Shown: positions 36,578 to 45,697, numbered from the stretch's first letter. The stretch is DNA of 64,000 bases from an uncultured Clostridia bacterium (GCA_949388605.1 CASKJV010000004.1:1-64000), one strand, 5' to 3'. Numbers and translations: made by a program. Notes: a model not told the origin generated them from the sequence alone.

Positions 36578-36928
36578 ATGGAAGAACAATTAGAATTATG
36601 GAATAATTTAAAAGAAACTAATAGTTTAAGAGAAGTTCAAAAGTATGTTAATAATATAAATGAAATTAGAGGTTTCAATTCACAAGAGATTACAAAAACT
36701 ATGTTACTATTAACAGAAGAGATTGGAGAATTGGCTAAAGCTATAAGGAAAGATGCTACTGACATTGCAATAGATGTAAATAAAAAATATAACTATGATA
36801 CAATCGAAGGAGAAGTATCAGATGTTTTTTATGTATTATCTTGTATATGTAATAAACTAAATATTGATATTTTTGATTGTCTAAAAGAAAAAGAGAAAAA
36901 GAATATTTCAAGAGTTTGGAAAAAGTAA
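36578..36928 (+). CDS. MazG-like nucleotide pyrophosphohydrolase
   Basis: 116 residues, all alpha. TEEIGELAKAI and EGEVSDVFYVLSCICNKL give the ExxE...ExxD metal site of the MazG/dUTPase superfamily. The basic end SRVWKK fits short, single-domain members. It cleaves a (d)NTP to (d)NMP and PPi. The start follows TAGGAG. Viral relatives (MazZ) supply dGMP for the PurZ pathway. A PurZ-like gene lies 30 kb upstream, but no direct link is shown. Single gene with its own terminator. Confidence 0.82.
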   Translation: MEEQLELWNNLKETNSLREVQKYVNNINEIRGFNSQEITKTMLLLTEEIGELAKAIRKDATDIAIDVNKKYNYDTIEGEVSDVFYVLSCICNKLNIDIFDCLKEKEKKNISRVWKK

Positions 36929-36953
36929 AAATAAGATGATAAAAAATATTATA

Positions 36954-36990
36954 AAATAGGTGACTTATGTAAAAGTCATCTATTTTTTTC
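36954..36990 (+). terminator. Intrinsic terminator
   Basis: 13-nt arms (36954-36966 and 36973-36985) with one mismatch, loop ATGTAA, then a run of T. Confidence 0.88.
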
Positions 36991-37047
36991 ACTCTAAAGT
37001 CACAATTAACATAAAATATATTAATGCTGATTTAGAGGAGGAATATT

Positions 37048-37815
37048 ATGAGTAAAATATTAGAAATAAAAGATATAAGTAAAATATATCAAGGAAAAGA
37101 AAGTGAAATATTGGCATTAAGTAATATCAATTTTCAAATAGAAGAAGGAGAATTTGTAAGTATAATTGGTCCAAGTGGATGTGGTAAATCTACACTACTT
37201 TCAATAATTGCAGGACTAGAAGAAAAAACAACAGGTAACATATACATAGAGCAAGAAAAAGTAACTGGTATTTCAGAGAAGATAGGTTATATGTTACAAC
37301 GTGATTGTTTATTAGAGTGGAAAACAATATTAGATAATACATTATTTGGACTAGAAATAAAAAAGCAGTTAAATAAAGATACCAAAGCTTATGCAAAAAG
37401 TTTACTAAAAAAATATGATTTATATGAATTTAAAGATAAATACCCAACAGAACTTTCTGGTGGAATGAGACAAAGAGTTGCATTAATTAGAACTCTTGCT
37501 ACAAATCCAAAAATACTTTTATTAGATGAAGCTTTTTCGGCTTTAGATTATCAAACTAGAATAATGGTAACACATGATATATATGATATTCTAAGAAAAG
37601 AAAATATTACAGCATTAATGGTAACACATGATATTTCAGAAGCTATAAGTATGTCTGATAGAGTTATAGTTTTAAGCAAAAGACCTGGAACAATAAAAAA
37701 TATTCATGAAATAAAATTTAATTTAGAAAATAGAACTCCAATAAACTGTAGAGAACAAATTGAATTTACTGGATACTTTAATACTCTATGGAAGGAGTTG
37801 GGAGTTGATGGATAA
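37048..37815 (+). CDS. ABC importer ATPase (SsuB/TauB/ThiZ type)
   Basis: 255 residues. Walker A GPSGCGKST (about 41-49), Q-loop MLQRDCLLEWKT, signature LSGGMRQR, Walker B ILLLDEAF, switch VTHD. All are intact. It is of the nitrate/sulfonate/pyrimidine importer group. It overlaps the permease start by 8 bases. The binding protein is encoded downstream. The substrate is not given by sequence, and no TPP or FMN riboswitch was recognised upstream. Confidence 0.9.
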   Translation: MSKILEIKDISKIYQGKESEILALSNINFQIEEGEFVSIIGPSGCGKSTLLSIIAGLEEKTTGNIYIEQEKVTGISEKIGYMLQRDCLLEWKTILDNTLFGLEIKKQLNKDTKAYAKSLLKKYDLYEFKDKYPTELSGGMRQRVALIRTLATNPKILLLDEAFSALDYQTRIMVTHDIYDILRKENITALMVTHDISEAISMSDRVIVLSKRPGTIKNIHEIKFNLENRTPINCREQIEFTGYFNTLWKELGVDG

Positions 37816-38615
37816 AAAAGTAATTTCAAAAGAAAGAAAATTATATTTAAGAAATATTAAAAAAAATAAATTTATGGTTTTATTTACACAAATATTTATT
37901 TTAGTGTTATTTTTAGGAATATGGGAGATACTTGCCAATAAAGGAATTATTGATAGTTTTATAACTAGTCAACCTAGTAGAATATTAAAAACATTTATGA
38001 ATTTATCTTCAAATGATTTAATAAGACATATATTAGTTACATCATACGAAACTATGATAGGATTTTTAATAGGTACAACATTAGGTGTCCTTATAGCTAT
38101 AATATTATGGTGGTCAGAGTTTTTATCAAAAGTATTTGATCCATATTTAGTAGTCTTAAATAGTTTGCCTAAAGTTGCACTTCGGACCTATTATTATAAT
38201 TTGGGTTGGTGCAGGTACTTCTGCAGTTATAACTATGGGAGTAATTATTTCACTTATAGTTACTGTATTAGAAAATCTTAATGGATTTTTAAAAACAGAT
38301 AAAGAAATAATAAAAATGGCCAAAACTTTTAAAGCAAATAGATTTCAAATCTTAACAAAAATAGTATTGCCTGCTAATATTAGCACATTTATAAATTCTT
38401 TAAAAGTAAATATAGGTTTATCGTTAGTTGGAGTAATTTCAGGAGAATTCTTAGTGTCGAAAGCAGGACTTGGATATTTAATTGTATATGGAGGTCAAGT
38501 TTTTAAACTTGATTTAGTTATGACAAGTGTAATAATACTTGGAATAGTTGCAGGCATTATGTATGGAGGAGTTTTATTACTTGAAAAATTTATATTAAAA
38601 AGTAGAACAAGTTAA
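37808..38615 (+). pseudogene. ABC importer permease, frameshifted
   Basis: The reading frame from 37808 encodes an SsuC/ThiX-like permease up to ...LNSLPKVAL. It leaves frame at about 38183, and the rest (GPIIIIWVGAGTSAVITMG and the EAA loop region) continues in the +1 frame from 38184 to 38615. Removing the C at 38183 restores one protein of about 268 residues. Flanking ATPase and binding-protein genes are intact. The cause is a recent mutation, a programmed slip or a sequencing error. Confidence 0.85.
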
Positions 38616-38810
38616 AAATCTCACATTTTATGTTTAATATTAATAAGATATATAAGAACTAACAATTACATTAAGCAATTTTTAAAGATTGTAATAGAAA
38701 AAATTAGAAAATTCAAAATGCAACACATAAAATTATTTTGTTATTACTAATTAATATTATTAAAAATTGTAATATGCAAAAAATATGTATGTGTAAAGAA
38801 AGGAGTTTTT

Positions 38811-39821
38811 GTGAGAAAAAAAGTATTACTTATTTTAATTGTAGTAACAATAATTGTTATTGCTGGAATTATTGTTGCAATTAATAATTCAGATTCTACT
38901 GATACTAATATAGAAACAATAAATGTTAGTGAAGTAACTAGATCTGTATTTTACTCACCACAATATGTAGCAATTCAAAAAGGATTTTTTGAAAAATATG
39001 GAATAAAAGTTGAACTTACAACTGCTCAAGGAACAGATGCAGTTATGACTTCAGTGCTTTCTAATCAAGTACAAATAGGTTTTGCAGGTCCAGAGGCATC
39101 AATATATGTGTATAATGAAGGCAAAGAAGATCATACACAAGTATTTGCTCAATTAACAAAAAGAGATGGTTCTTTTTTAGTATCAAAAACAAATACTAAC
39201 AATTTTAGTTGGGAAGATTTGAAAGGGAAAACCATAATACCAGGGCGAAAAGGTGGAGTTCCATATATGACTTTAGAGTACGTTTTAAAACAAAATGGAA
39301 TAAATCCACAAACTGATTTAGTATTAGACGATAGTATAAAATTTGATTTAATGGCAGGAGCATTTGCCTCAGGAGATGCTGATTATGTAACTTTATTTGA
39401 ACCAACAGCTTCAATGACAGAATTACAAGAAAAAGGATATGTGGTTGCTTCTGTTGGTGAAACATCAGGAGAAATACCATATACAGCATATTTCGCCAAA
39501 AAAAGCTATATAGAACAAAATGAAGAAACTATTCAAGGATTTACAAATGCTATTTATGAAGGTCAGCAATGGGTGAAAGAACATACATCTAAAGAAATTG
39601 CAGAGAGTGTTCAGAGCTTTTTCCCAGATACAGAATTAGATATGCTTGAAACAGCAATACAAAGTTATAAAGATATAGATGCTTGGAATGATACACCAAT
39701 ATTAACAAAAGAAAGCTTTGAAAGATTAGAAGATGTAATGTATGAAGCAGGAGAATTAGAAAATAAAGTACCATATGAAACTTTAATAAATAATATTTAT
39801 GCAGAAAAAGCCATAAAATAG
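38811..39821 (+). CDS. ABC importer substrate-binding protein (NMT1/THI5-like)
   Basis: 336 residues. N-terminal hydrophobic anchor (4-24) without a lipobox cysteine, then the NMT1/THI5/SsuA fold: VFYSPQYVAIQKGFFEKYGI, VQIGFAGPEASI, and DYVTLFEPTASM. It captures a small ligand outside the cell for the ATPase and permease encoded just upstream. Known ligands of the group are sulfonates, pyrimidine precursors, nitrate and riboflavin. Start GTG with AAAGGAG. It ends at a strong terminator. Confidence 0.88.
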   Translation: MRKKVLLILIVVTIIVIAGIIVAINNSDSTDTNIETINVSEVTRSVFYSPQYVAIQKGFFEKYGIKVELTTAQGTDAVMTSVLSNQVQIGFAGPEASIYVYNEGKEDHTQVFAQLTKRDGSFLVSKTNTNNFSWEDLKGKTIIPGRKGGVPYMTLEYVLKQNGINPQTDLVLDDSIKFDLMAGAFASGDADYVTLFEPTASMTELQEKGYVVASVGETSGEIPYTAYFAKKSYIEQNEETIQGFTNAIYEGQQWVKEHTSKEIAESVQSFFPDTELDMLETAIQSYKDIDAWNDTPILTKESFERLEDVMYEAGELENKVPYETLINNIYAEKAIK

Positions 39822-39830
39822 TAAAAAACA

Positions 39831-39882
39831 AAAAACGTGGACATTGCAAAAGATAAAACTTATTGTAAATGTCTACGTTTTT
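39831..39882 (+). terminator. Intrinsic terminator
   Basis: Imperfect stem: AAAAACGTGGACATTGCA (39831-39848) with TGTAAATGTCTACGTTTTTT (39863-39882), ending in T6. Confidence 0.85.
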
Positions 39883-39883
39883 T

Positions 39884-40016
39884 ATGTTATAGAATATAGG
39901 GAATTGCTTCGCAATTTCTATAATATAAAGCCTTTGGCGAAATTTAATATAAAAGTGCAATGCACTTTCTAATATAATAGAACAAAAGAGTTACTTTTAA
40001 AGTTCTATATTATAAA
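39884..40016. repeat. Cluster of short hairpins between convergent genes
   Basis: Four dyads in a row: AATTGC-TTC-GCAATT (39902-39916), GCC-TTT-GGC (39930-39938), AAAGTGCA-A-TGCACTTT (39952-39968) and ATAGAAC/GTTCTAT (39977-40008). The last may end the minus-strand gene. Confidence 0.6.
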
Positions 40017-40029
40017 AAGAACAATATAT

Positions 40030-40797
40030 TTAGCGAACTAATTCTTTCCCACTGGTGTCAATAACACCTATAATATTATCACGTGAAAATGGCATATATC
40101 CATTTTGATCAAATTCATCAGCAAGTATATTATATTTTGGTTCAATAATAATATCGAAATTGCTGTCTAAATAACCAAATAACTTATCGGAGTTTTGAAA
40201 CATATACCATCCATAAGAATTTTGATTATTAATTGCTAAGAAAGTGGTTGCATCAATTTCTTTTCTGGATACTCCATTAAAAATAATATGGTTTCTGTCG
40301 TAAGCAGTACAGAAAAATGAATCTTTACCAATATTTTGTATTGATTTATATTTAGGTGGTAAAATCAATTCCAAAAATTCATTTAGAAGTCCGAATTTGT
40401 GATTTACTAATTTTTCATTGTCATTAATTTCATATTCGTCAACTTTAAAATAACCATTGTGGCGAGTTATTTCACTATATTGTAGATTTGGAACTTCTTT
40501 TAATTCTTTATCTAAAATTACATACATTGATGAAGGAGGATAGTTATGGTTAAGAGCAATTCTATATCCATTAATATCTTCTCTTTCAATGACTGTATAA
40601 GGAGTGTGTAAAGAAACGTTATATCTGGTATCTAACATACATATAGTTGTAGCATTTTTCATTATCGCTAATGCATATCCATTTTTAAATTCAGTAATAT
40701 ACCGAATGTTGCCTTCTGGATACATAGTATAAGGTTCAAAAGTTGTGGGTAATAAGATAGGTTGCTCTTTGTGAAAAATGTTTTTTAAGAATTTCAT
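40030..40797 (-). CDS. WG-repeat protein
   Basis: 255 residues. At least two WG-type beta repeats are visible in the second half: KFGLLNEFLELILPPKYKSI and KLFGYLDSNFDIIIEPKYNI, with IGVIDTSGKELV at the end as a third. No signal peptide is seen. WG repeats form beta-propeller-like or beta-hairpin arrays of unknown role. Minus strand, with its own promoter that carries TTTTATGTAAA after the -35 and a good AAGGAAG site. Probably a resident gene. Confidence 0.75.
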   Translation of the reverse strand: MKFLKNIFHKEQPILLPTTFEPYTMYPEGNIRYITEFKNGYALAIMKNATTICMLDTRYNVSLHTPYTVIEREDINGYRIALNHNYPPSSMYVILDKELKEVPNLQYSEITRHNGYFKVDEYEINDNEKLVNHKFGLLNEFLELILPPKYKSIQNIGKDSFFCTAYDRNHIIFNGVSRKEIDATTFLAINNQNSYGWYMFQNSDKLFGYLDSNFDIIIEPKYNILADEFDQNGYMPFSRDNIIGVIDTSGKELVR

Positions 40798-40852
40798 ATT
40801 GTTCTTCCTTTCTTAATTTAAAAAATAATTTTTATTATAAAGTAACAATGAT

Positions 40853-40881
40853 ATTTTACAGTACTTTACATAAAATGTCAA
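40853..40881 (-). promoter_or_regulatory. Promoter of the WG-repeat gene
   Basis: Minus strand: TTGACA (40876-40881), 17-bp spacer starting TTTTATGTAAA, TAAAAT (40853-40858). Confidence 0.75.
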
Positions 40882-41040
40882 TGAATTTGATATATATAAT
40901 TGTGAAGATTATGTATTATTTAAATTCTAATTAAAAGTAATATTCATGAGACATATTAATGTTACAGTATAATAAAGTAAGATATTATAAAATTAATATT
41001 AAAAGCCAGGTAGTAATTTGCAAATAAATAATTGAAAAAG

Positions 41041-41069
41041 TTGCAATATTATGTAAAGCATGGTATAAT
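41041..41069 (+). promoter_or_regulatory. Promoter of the 41173 gene
   Basis: TTGCAA (41041-41046), spacer with TTATGTAAA, extended TGG-TATAAT (41064-41069). Confidence 0.75.
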
Positions 41070-41172
41070 ATTTAAGATTTAATTTATCTATCCTGTTTAA
41101 GTATGCAGGGGAAAACATATATGTAAGTAACATCGCAATCAAAAAATAATATTTATTTACAGGAGGTATTTT

Positions 41173-42177
41173 ATGATGTCATTACTTTTTTTTGTTGCTG
41201 TATTGGTAAGTTTAGTAGGTTATTTTATAGCTTTACAAGGATTACAGGTTTCATGGAAAAGAACTTTACCAAATTCATACAAATTAGTTTTTTGTGTAGT
41301 TTGGGGAATTGAGGCTATTTGTGATTTTCCAATATTACTAATGGCACGTGCTGAAAATGATAATAATTTAATAGTAATATTAGCAATAGTTTTAGTTGTA
41401 ATGATGCTATTCAAACTACTATTTGTACCAGCTATGACACAAAAAAGAGATGAAGCCCAAAGTGAAATAAGTTTTAAAAATGCATTATTATATGGATTTG
41501 CCAGTAAAGAACAAAAAAAGTATCGGAAATTAACTTCAAAAGAATTTGCAGATCAGAACCATATTGATTATATCCCAATAGTTACAGGAAATATAATCGA
41601 AAGAAATGATGTAGAACGCTTCATTGCAATAGAAAATAAATATATTAAATTTTATCCTTTTAATGATGGAGATAAATATTCTCATAAAAAGGAATGGTTT
41701 GGCAGATTTGAAAGAAATGGTGAAGTGTATTATGCAAAAATAATGGATACTAAGAAAGCATTTAATAATATTACAAACCTGAAAGAAATTCTTATGCAGA
41801 TGATTCAGATCTATTTTGATAATATGGCTAAAGATATTTTTATAGATCCATATGAATTTGCATTAATGCTTGAAGATCAACCCAAAGAAGAGTATCGTGG
41901 TCGTGCAAAGTTAGTTATTACAGCAGATACACTCAAGAACAGAATCATTGAAGTTGATGAAAAAGAAAATGCAAAGAAATATTATATTAACAGATTTTTA
42001 GATTGTTTTCTTGGCTGGAACTTCGGAAAAATTATCAATAATGATGTTGAACTACAATTGAGAATTAATCAGTTAAATGATTATGCAATTTTAAAAGGAA
42101 TGAGAAGTTCATTTCAAACATATGGTATAAACTTAGTGTTTAATGAAGATGTTCAGGAGTATAAATTGAAGTCCTAA
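41173..42177 (+). CDS. Membrane-anchored protein of unknown function
   Basis: 334 residues. Three N-terminal hydrophobic segments (about 3-22, 36-56, 66-88) hold a cytosolic domain of about 240 residues that I do not recognise. That domain contains IIERNDVERFIAIENKYIKF and the acidic DIFIDPYEFALMLEDQP. AGGAGG stands 6 bases before the start. The promoter is of the TTATGTAAA type. Single gene. Confidence 0.75.
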   Translation: MMSLLFFVAVLVSLVGYFIALQGLQVSWKRTLPNSYKLVFCVVWGIEAICDFPILLMARAENDNNLIVILAIVLVVMMLFKLLFVPAMTQKRDEAQSEISFKNALLYGFASKEQKKYRKLTSKEFADQNHIDYIPIVTGNIIERNDVERFIAIENKYIKFYPFNDGDKYSHKKEWFGRFERNGEVYYAKIMDTKKAFNNITNLKEILMQMIQIYFDNMAKDIFIDPYEFALMLEDQPKEEYRGRAKLVITADTLKNRIIEVDEKENAKKYYINRFLDCFLGWNFGKIINNDVELQLRINQLNDYAILKGMRSSFQTYGINLVFNEDVQEYKLKS

Positions 42178-42346
42178 CATATATTGTAACACGTAAATGA
42201 TGTCATATATGAGGTGGGAAATTTTCCCACCTCAAAAAAATTAATTTACGAAAATAAAATTTGATAATACAAATATAAAAATCACTTGAAAAAATTTTAC
42301 AATAAATTTAAATAATATAAAGCAAAACTTAAAAAAATAAATTCAG

Positions 42347-42380
42347 AACTCTCTAATTATTGAAATTAGAGAGTTTTTTA
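42347..42380 (+). terminator. Intrinsic terminator
   Basis: Perfect 12-bp stem AACTCTCTAATT (42347-42358) with AATTAGAGAGTT (42364-42375), five-base loop, T tail. Confidence 0.9.
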
Positions 42381-42559
42381 TTTAGTAGGAAAGTACTCCA
42401 CATTTCCTACTAAATAAAAGCTTCGCTAATTTTGCACACGATTTTGTATAACAAAATCGGTACTTCGAACAAATACGTGGACGATTTAGTAAATTTTTGT
42501 ATTTTGTAATTATCATATCGTCCACTTTTGTTCTACAATAAAAATAAAAAAATAGAGAT

Positions 42560-42625
42560 ACTTATTAACAAATTATTAAAAAGTACTTGACAAAACGATA
42601 ACTTTTTAATAAAATGTTAATAAGT
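42560..42625 (+). promoter_or_regulatory. Promoter inside a large palindrome (candidate operator)
   Basis: TTGACA (42587-42592), 17 bp, TAAAAT (42610-42615). Two nested inverted repeats share one centre: ACTTATTAAC (42560) with GTTAATAAGT (42616), and TTATTAAAAAGT (42573) with ACTTTTTAATAA (42601). Symmetry across both promoter elements suggests repressor binding, most simply by the Nudix regulator encoded next. Confidence 0.7.
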
Positions 42626-42665
42626 CAAAGGGAAATGAGAAAAATTAGAAAAAGAGGTATATAAA

Positions 42666-43469
42666 ATGGATAAAAAAAATGATATAAGTTTAGGAAAATC
42701 TGTGTATGCAAATTTAGCATTAAGCACTGACTTATTAATATTTTCAGTTTCTAAAGGAAGTGCTAAAACATGTAGAAACTTATCGGAAAAATATTTTAGT
42801 ATATTGTTAATAAAAAGAGATAAAGAACCATTTAAAAATAAATGGTGTCTTCCAGGAGGTTTTGTAAAAAAAGAAGAGACAATAGATATGGCTGCAGATA
42901 GAATATTAGCAAAAGAAACTAATCTACATAACATTTACAAAGAGCAATTATACACATTTGGAGAAACTAATAGAGACCCAAGAATGAGAGTAATAAGTAC
43001 AGCATATATGGCTTTAATAAATAAAGAAAATCTAACAGAAAATTTAAGTGATATAGCAAGTTGGTTTAATATTCATATAAAAGAAAAAGAAAATATTGTA
43101 GAAGTTATTTTAGAAAATGAAGAAGATGAAATTAAATATGTGTTAAAAAAACAATTAATAAATAAAACAACAAATCAATATAAGTATGAAATAGTTGAAA
43201 ATAAAAATATAGGATTTGACCATTCAATAATAATAATGACAGGAATATCAAGAATGAAAAATAAGATTCAAGATACAGATATTATTTTTAATATGATGCC
43301 AGAATATTTTACTTTAGGTGAATTACAACAAATATATGAAGTAATATTAGATAGAAAATTACTAGATCCAGCATTTAGAAGAATAATAGCCAATAAAGTT
43401 GAAAAAACAGATAAGCTTGTAAAGACTGGTGGACATAGACCATCAGTATTATATAAATACAAGAACTAG
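42666..43469 (+). CDS. NrtR-like Nudix transcriptional regulator
   Basis: 267 residues. The N-terminal Nudix fold (about 30-190) has a damaged catalytic box: GFVKKEETIDMAADRILAKE keeps only part of the REUXEE consensus. That is normal for sensors of the NrtR type, which bind ADP-ribose or NAD-derived ligands. The C-terminal 70 residues fit a winged helix (LGELQQIYEVILDR ... HRPSVLYKYK). A palindromic promoter just upstream suggests self-repression. NAD-related genes occur downstream at 50.9-61.4 kb. Confidence 0.82.
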   Translation: MDKKNDISLGKSVYANLALSTDLLIFSVSKGSAKTCRNLSEKYFSILLIKRDKEPFKNKWCLPGGFVKKEETIDMAADRILAKETNLHNIYKEQLYTFGETNRDPRMRVISTAYMALINKENLTENLSDIASWFNIHIKEKENIVEVILENEEDEIKYVLKKQLINKTTNQYKYEIVENKNIGFDHSIIIMTGISRMKNKIQDTDIIFNMMPEYFTLGELQQIYEVILDRKLLDPAFRRIIANKVEKTDKLVKTGGHRPSVLYKYKN

Positions 43470-43476
43470 GATTTTA

Positions 43477-43564
43477 TAGAGCATTGCAATATTTTTTCGA
43501 AAGTTTTCTATAATTAGAATTGCAGAGTAATTTACTATTATAGAAATAAAATTTGTATGCTCTA
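43477..43564 (+). promoter_or_regulatory. Structured leader before the GCH II-like gene
   Basis: Outer arms TAGAGCAT (43477-43484) and ATGCTCTA (43557-43564) enclose arms TTTCTATAAT (43505-43514) and ATTATAGAAA (43537-43546). The two perfect stems could form an RNA leader or a DNA element. No known riboswitch class was recognised. Confidence 0.45.
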
Positions 43565-43600
43565 ATATTATCCAAATTTTAAAGAAAAGGGGTTTTTATT

Positions 43601-44719
43601 ATGAACGAAAAAGAAAGTATAATCAAAGGAATGAACAATTACATAAGAAGAATTGAAAGATGTGAAAAAACTTATGAAGAAATATTAGATAGTATACCAG
43701 AATATTACAATGAAAAAATTTACAAGATAACAGATAGAAATCTATTTAGCAAAACTATATTAAATTTTGTAACTGCATTAAATCAAGAAAATGCAGAAGG
43801 AGATTTGATGAAAATATATGATGTTGCAGTTCATATGAAAACAAAAGCATTAATTATTGCCAATAAAGGTGCGACATTATATTCATTAACTGAAAAATAT
43901 GAAACACCACATTTAGTAAGACATATAGGACTTTGCGTATATATGCCAGGAATAGGGATGGAATATGCAAATGCAGGAATAGTTGGAAATATATATGATA
44001 AAGGTATTGTTTTAAGAACTGAATCTGCTTGTACACCATCATTCTTATTTGGATCACAAAGATGTAACTGTCATTATCAATGGAAAAATATAAGAGAATT
44101 ATCTGCTACATTTAATAAAATAAAAACACCTGATATCGAAAATGGAGATGATTTTGAAAGATGGGTTCAAGAACAATATAAATATGATAATGGAAAACAC
44201 ATTTATCAAAATGAAGGAAAACTAGGATTTGTAATGTTGCATATTGATTCTCAAAATGGAATGGGAAGTGGATATACAGAAAATGAATTTGTTTTCAATT
44301 TAGCAGAAAGAGCATCAATAAGACATAGAGGTGAGTATACTTCAGAACAAACATATAAAACAACTATGTATGGAGGATTTACAACTATTGGTTTAAAAGG
44401 AGATCCAAGAAGTGAAAACAATAATGTTGGATATAAAATAACACCAGTAATATTAGATTATTTAGGATCAAATAAAAAAGTAATTATGCTTACAAATAAT
44501 CCTTTAAAAATTATGCAAATGGAAAATTTTGGGTATGAAATAATAAGAGTAAAATCAATAGGTGCAGTAAACGTTGCAGGAAGTACAGAAGCAACTCAAA
44601 GAGGAACAGAATTTAATCATATGGATATTAATGGAGAACTAACATCATTTAAAGAAGATTATGACAGAATTAAAGAAGAAATTAATGAAATCATAAGTAA
44701 AGATTTTTTCAAAAAATAA
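43601..44719 (+). CDS. Divergent GTP cyclohydrolase II-like protein
   Basis: 372 residues. The Zn site of GTP cyclohydrolase II is kept: C144 in SACTP, then GSQRCNC with C155 and C157. VGYKITPVILDYLG with LTNNPLKIMQM matches the GAQIL...LTNNP end. The EGRGIGL stretch is changed to QNGMGSGY. There is a 100-residue N-terminal extension. No riboflavin genes are near. It probably opens a purine nucleotide for a special product. A radical SAM gene begins 90 bases later. Confidence 0.75.
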   Translation: MNEKESIIKGMNNYIRRIERCEKTYEEILDSIPEYYNEKIYKITDRNLFSKTILNFVTALNQENAEGDLMKIYDVAVHMKTKALIIANKGATLYSLTEKYETPHLVRHIGLCVYMPGIGMEYANAGIVGNIYDKGIVLRTESACTPSFLFGSQRCNCHYQWKNIRELSATFNKIKTPDIENGDDFERWVQEQYKYDNGKHIYQNEGKLGFVMLHIDSQNGMGSGYTENEFVFNLAERASIRHRGEYTSEQTYKTTMYGGFTTIGLKGDPRSENNNVGYKITPVILDYLGSNKKVIMLTNNPLKIMQMENFGYEIIRVKSIGAVNVAGSTEATQRGTEFNHMDINGELTSFKEDYDRIKEEINEIISKDFFKK

Positions 44720-44809
44720 TTAAAATTAGTATAAATTTAAATTAATAAAAATGACATAGAAATACGATAACAAAAATGATGATTATGTTCAATTTGGAAA
44801 GGAAAGTAT

Positions 44810-45646
44810 ATGAAAATAAAATATATATGTTTTGAAGTATCCAGTATATGTAATATGGATTGCAAATTTTGTTTTGCAAATTGGAGAGAGAACCGAAAGC
44901 AATTACCATTAGAAAAAGTACTAGAAATAATAGATAAACTAAAAGAATATGGAGTTGAAGCAATTAACTTAACTGGTGGAGATCCACTTCTAAGAAAAGA
45001 TATTACAAAAATTTGTAAACACTGTAAAGAACTTGATATTATGCCAATAATATCAACAACAGGAATTGAATTACTAAAAGATAAAGAAGTTTTAAATTAT
45101 ATTGATTCAATTAATTTACCATTAGATTCATTTGAGCAAGAAATACATAATAAAATGAGACCTTGCTCTATCAAAAATCACCATGGATTAGTATTAGAAC
45201 TAATAGAATACATTCGAAAAAATTATCCCAATATTAAAATAAAAATAAATACAATGGTTAGTAAACTAAATAAAGATGAGGTTATAAATATAGGAAAACT
45301 AATAGAAGGAAAAGTATATAGTTGGAAATTAGGTAAATTCTTTAGTAGCGGATATGGAAAAAATTTTGAAGATATGTTTGAAATATCTGTAGAGGACTTT
45401 GAAAAAGTAGTTAAAAACTGTAAGGAAAAGTATGAAAAAATTAACATTGTTGATCAAGAATTTATACCAGAAGAAGATGAGATATACAATATATTTATTG
45501 ATTGTTATGGTCGTGTAAATGTTCATACAGATGCTGGAATTAAAAGTTATGAAAATATAGTCGATTTAGAAAAAATGGGAGTTAAGAAAAATGTTGATAA
45601 AGTTTGTAATTTAAAAAAAGAATATTTAGAAAAGGTTTACAAATAA
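44810..45646 (+). CDS. Radical SAM enzyme, viperin-like features
   Basis: 278 residues. C14-x3-C18-x2-C21 in ICNMDCKFCFANW, then LTGGDPL. Several later landmarks fall in the same order as in viperins: LDSFEQEIHNKMR (CDSF region), KINTMVSKLNKDE (INSVINRFN region), YSWKLGKFF (WKVFQ region), SVEDFEKVV and a short C-terminal end. Viperins make ddh-nucleotides from CTP, GTP or UTP. A MoaA-like role cannot be excluded. It follows the cyclohydrolase homologue, and a linked nucleotide pathway is possible. Confidence 0.7.
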   Translation: MKIKYICFEVSSICNMDCKFCFANWRENRKQLPLEKVLEIIDKLKEYGVEAINLTGGDPLLRKDITKICKHCKELDIMPIISTTGIELLKDKEVLNYIDSINLPLDSFEQEIHNKMRPCSIKNHHGLVLELIEYIRKNYPNIKIKINTMVSKLNKDEVINIGKLIEGKVYSWKLGKFFSSGYGKNFEDMFEISVEDFEKVVKNCKEKYEKINIVDQEFIPEEDEIYNIFIDCYGRVNVHTDAGIKSYENIVDLEKMGVKKNVDKVCNLKKEYLEKVYK

Positions 45647-45697
45647 AATATTGAATTGTTTTTATGAATTTAAAAATTGAAAATTTAATTTTTAAGT

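Larger units (their letters stand above)
40798..41172. other. Divergent intergenic region with two promoters
   Basis: It holds the minus promoter at 40853-40881, the plus promoter at 41041-41069 and a small CCTG/CAGG dyad in the leader of the 41173 gene. Nothing else is seen. Confidence 0.7.
42178..42665. other. Intergenic region: terminators, hairpins, NrtR-type promoter
   Basis: It carries a hairpin GAGGTGGGAA/TTCCCACCTC at 42211-42233 without a T tail, a true terminator at 42347, then further dyads: TTTAGTAGGAAA (42381) with TTTCCTACTAAA (42403), CGATTTTGT/CAAAATCG (42439-42459), GTGGACGAT/ATCGTCCAC (42477-42545). The last part is the palindromic promoter of the Nudix regulator. No gene fits. 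Confidence 0.7.

Noticed and set aside
5084..36928. Complete diaminopurine (Z-genome) pathway
   Set aside because: Only a PurZ-like and a MazG-like gene are seen, far apart, without DatZ or a phage polymerase. It is not supported as a pathway.
37048..39821. Thiamine-precursor importer
   Set aside because: The fold allows it, but no TPP riboswitch was recognised upstream and no thiamine gene is near, so the substrate is left open.
42211..42233. Terminator GAGGTGGGAA/TTCCCACCTC
   Set aside because: The stem is strong but is followed by A rather than T, so only the second hairpin at 42347 is called a terminator for + transcription.
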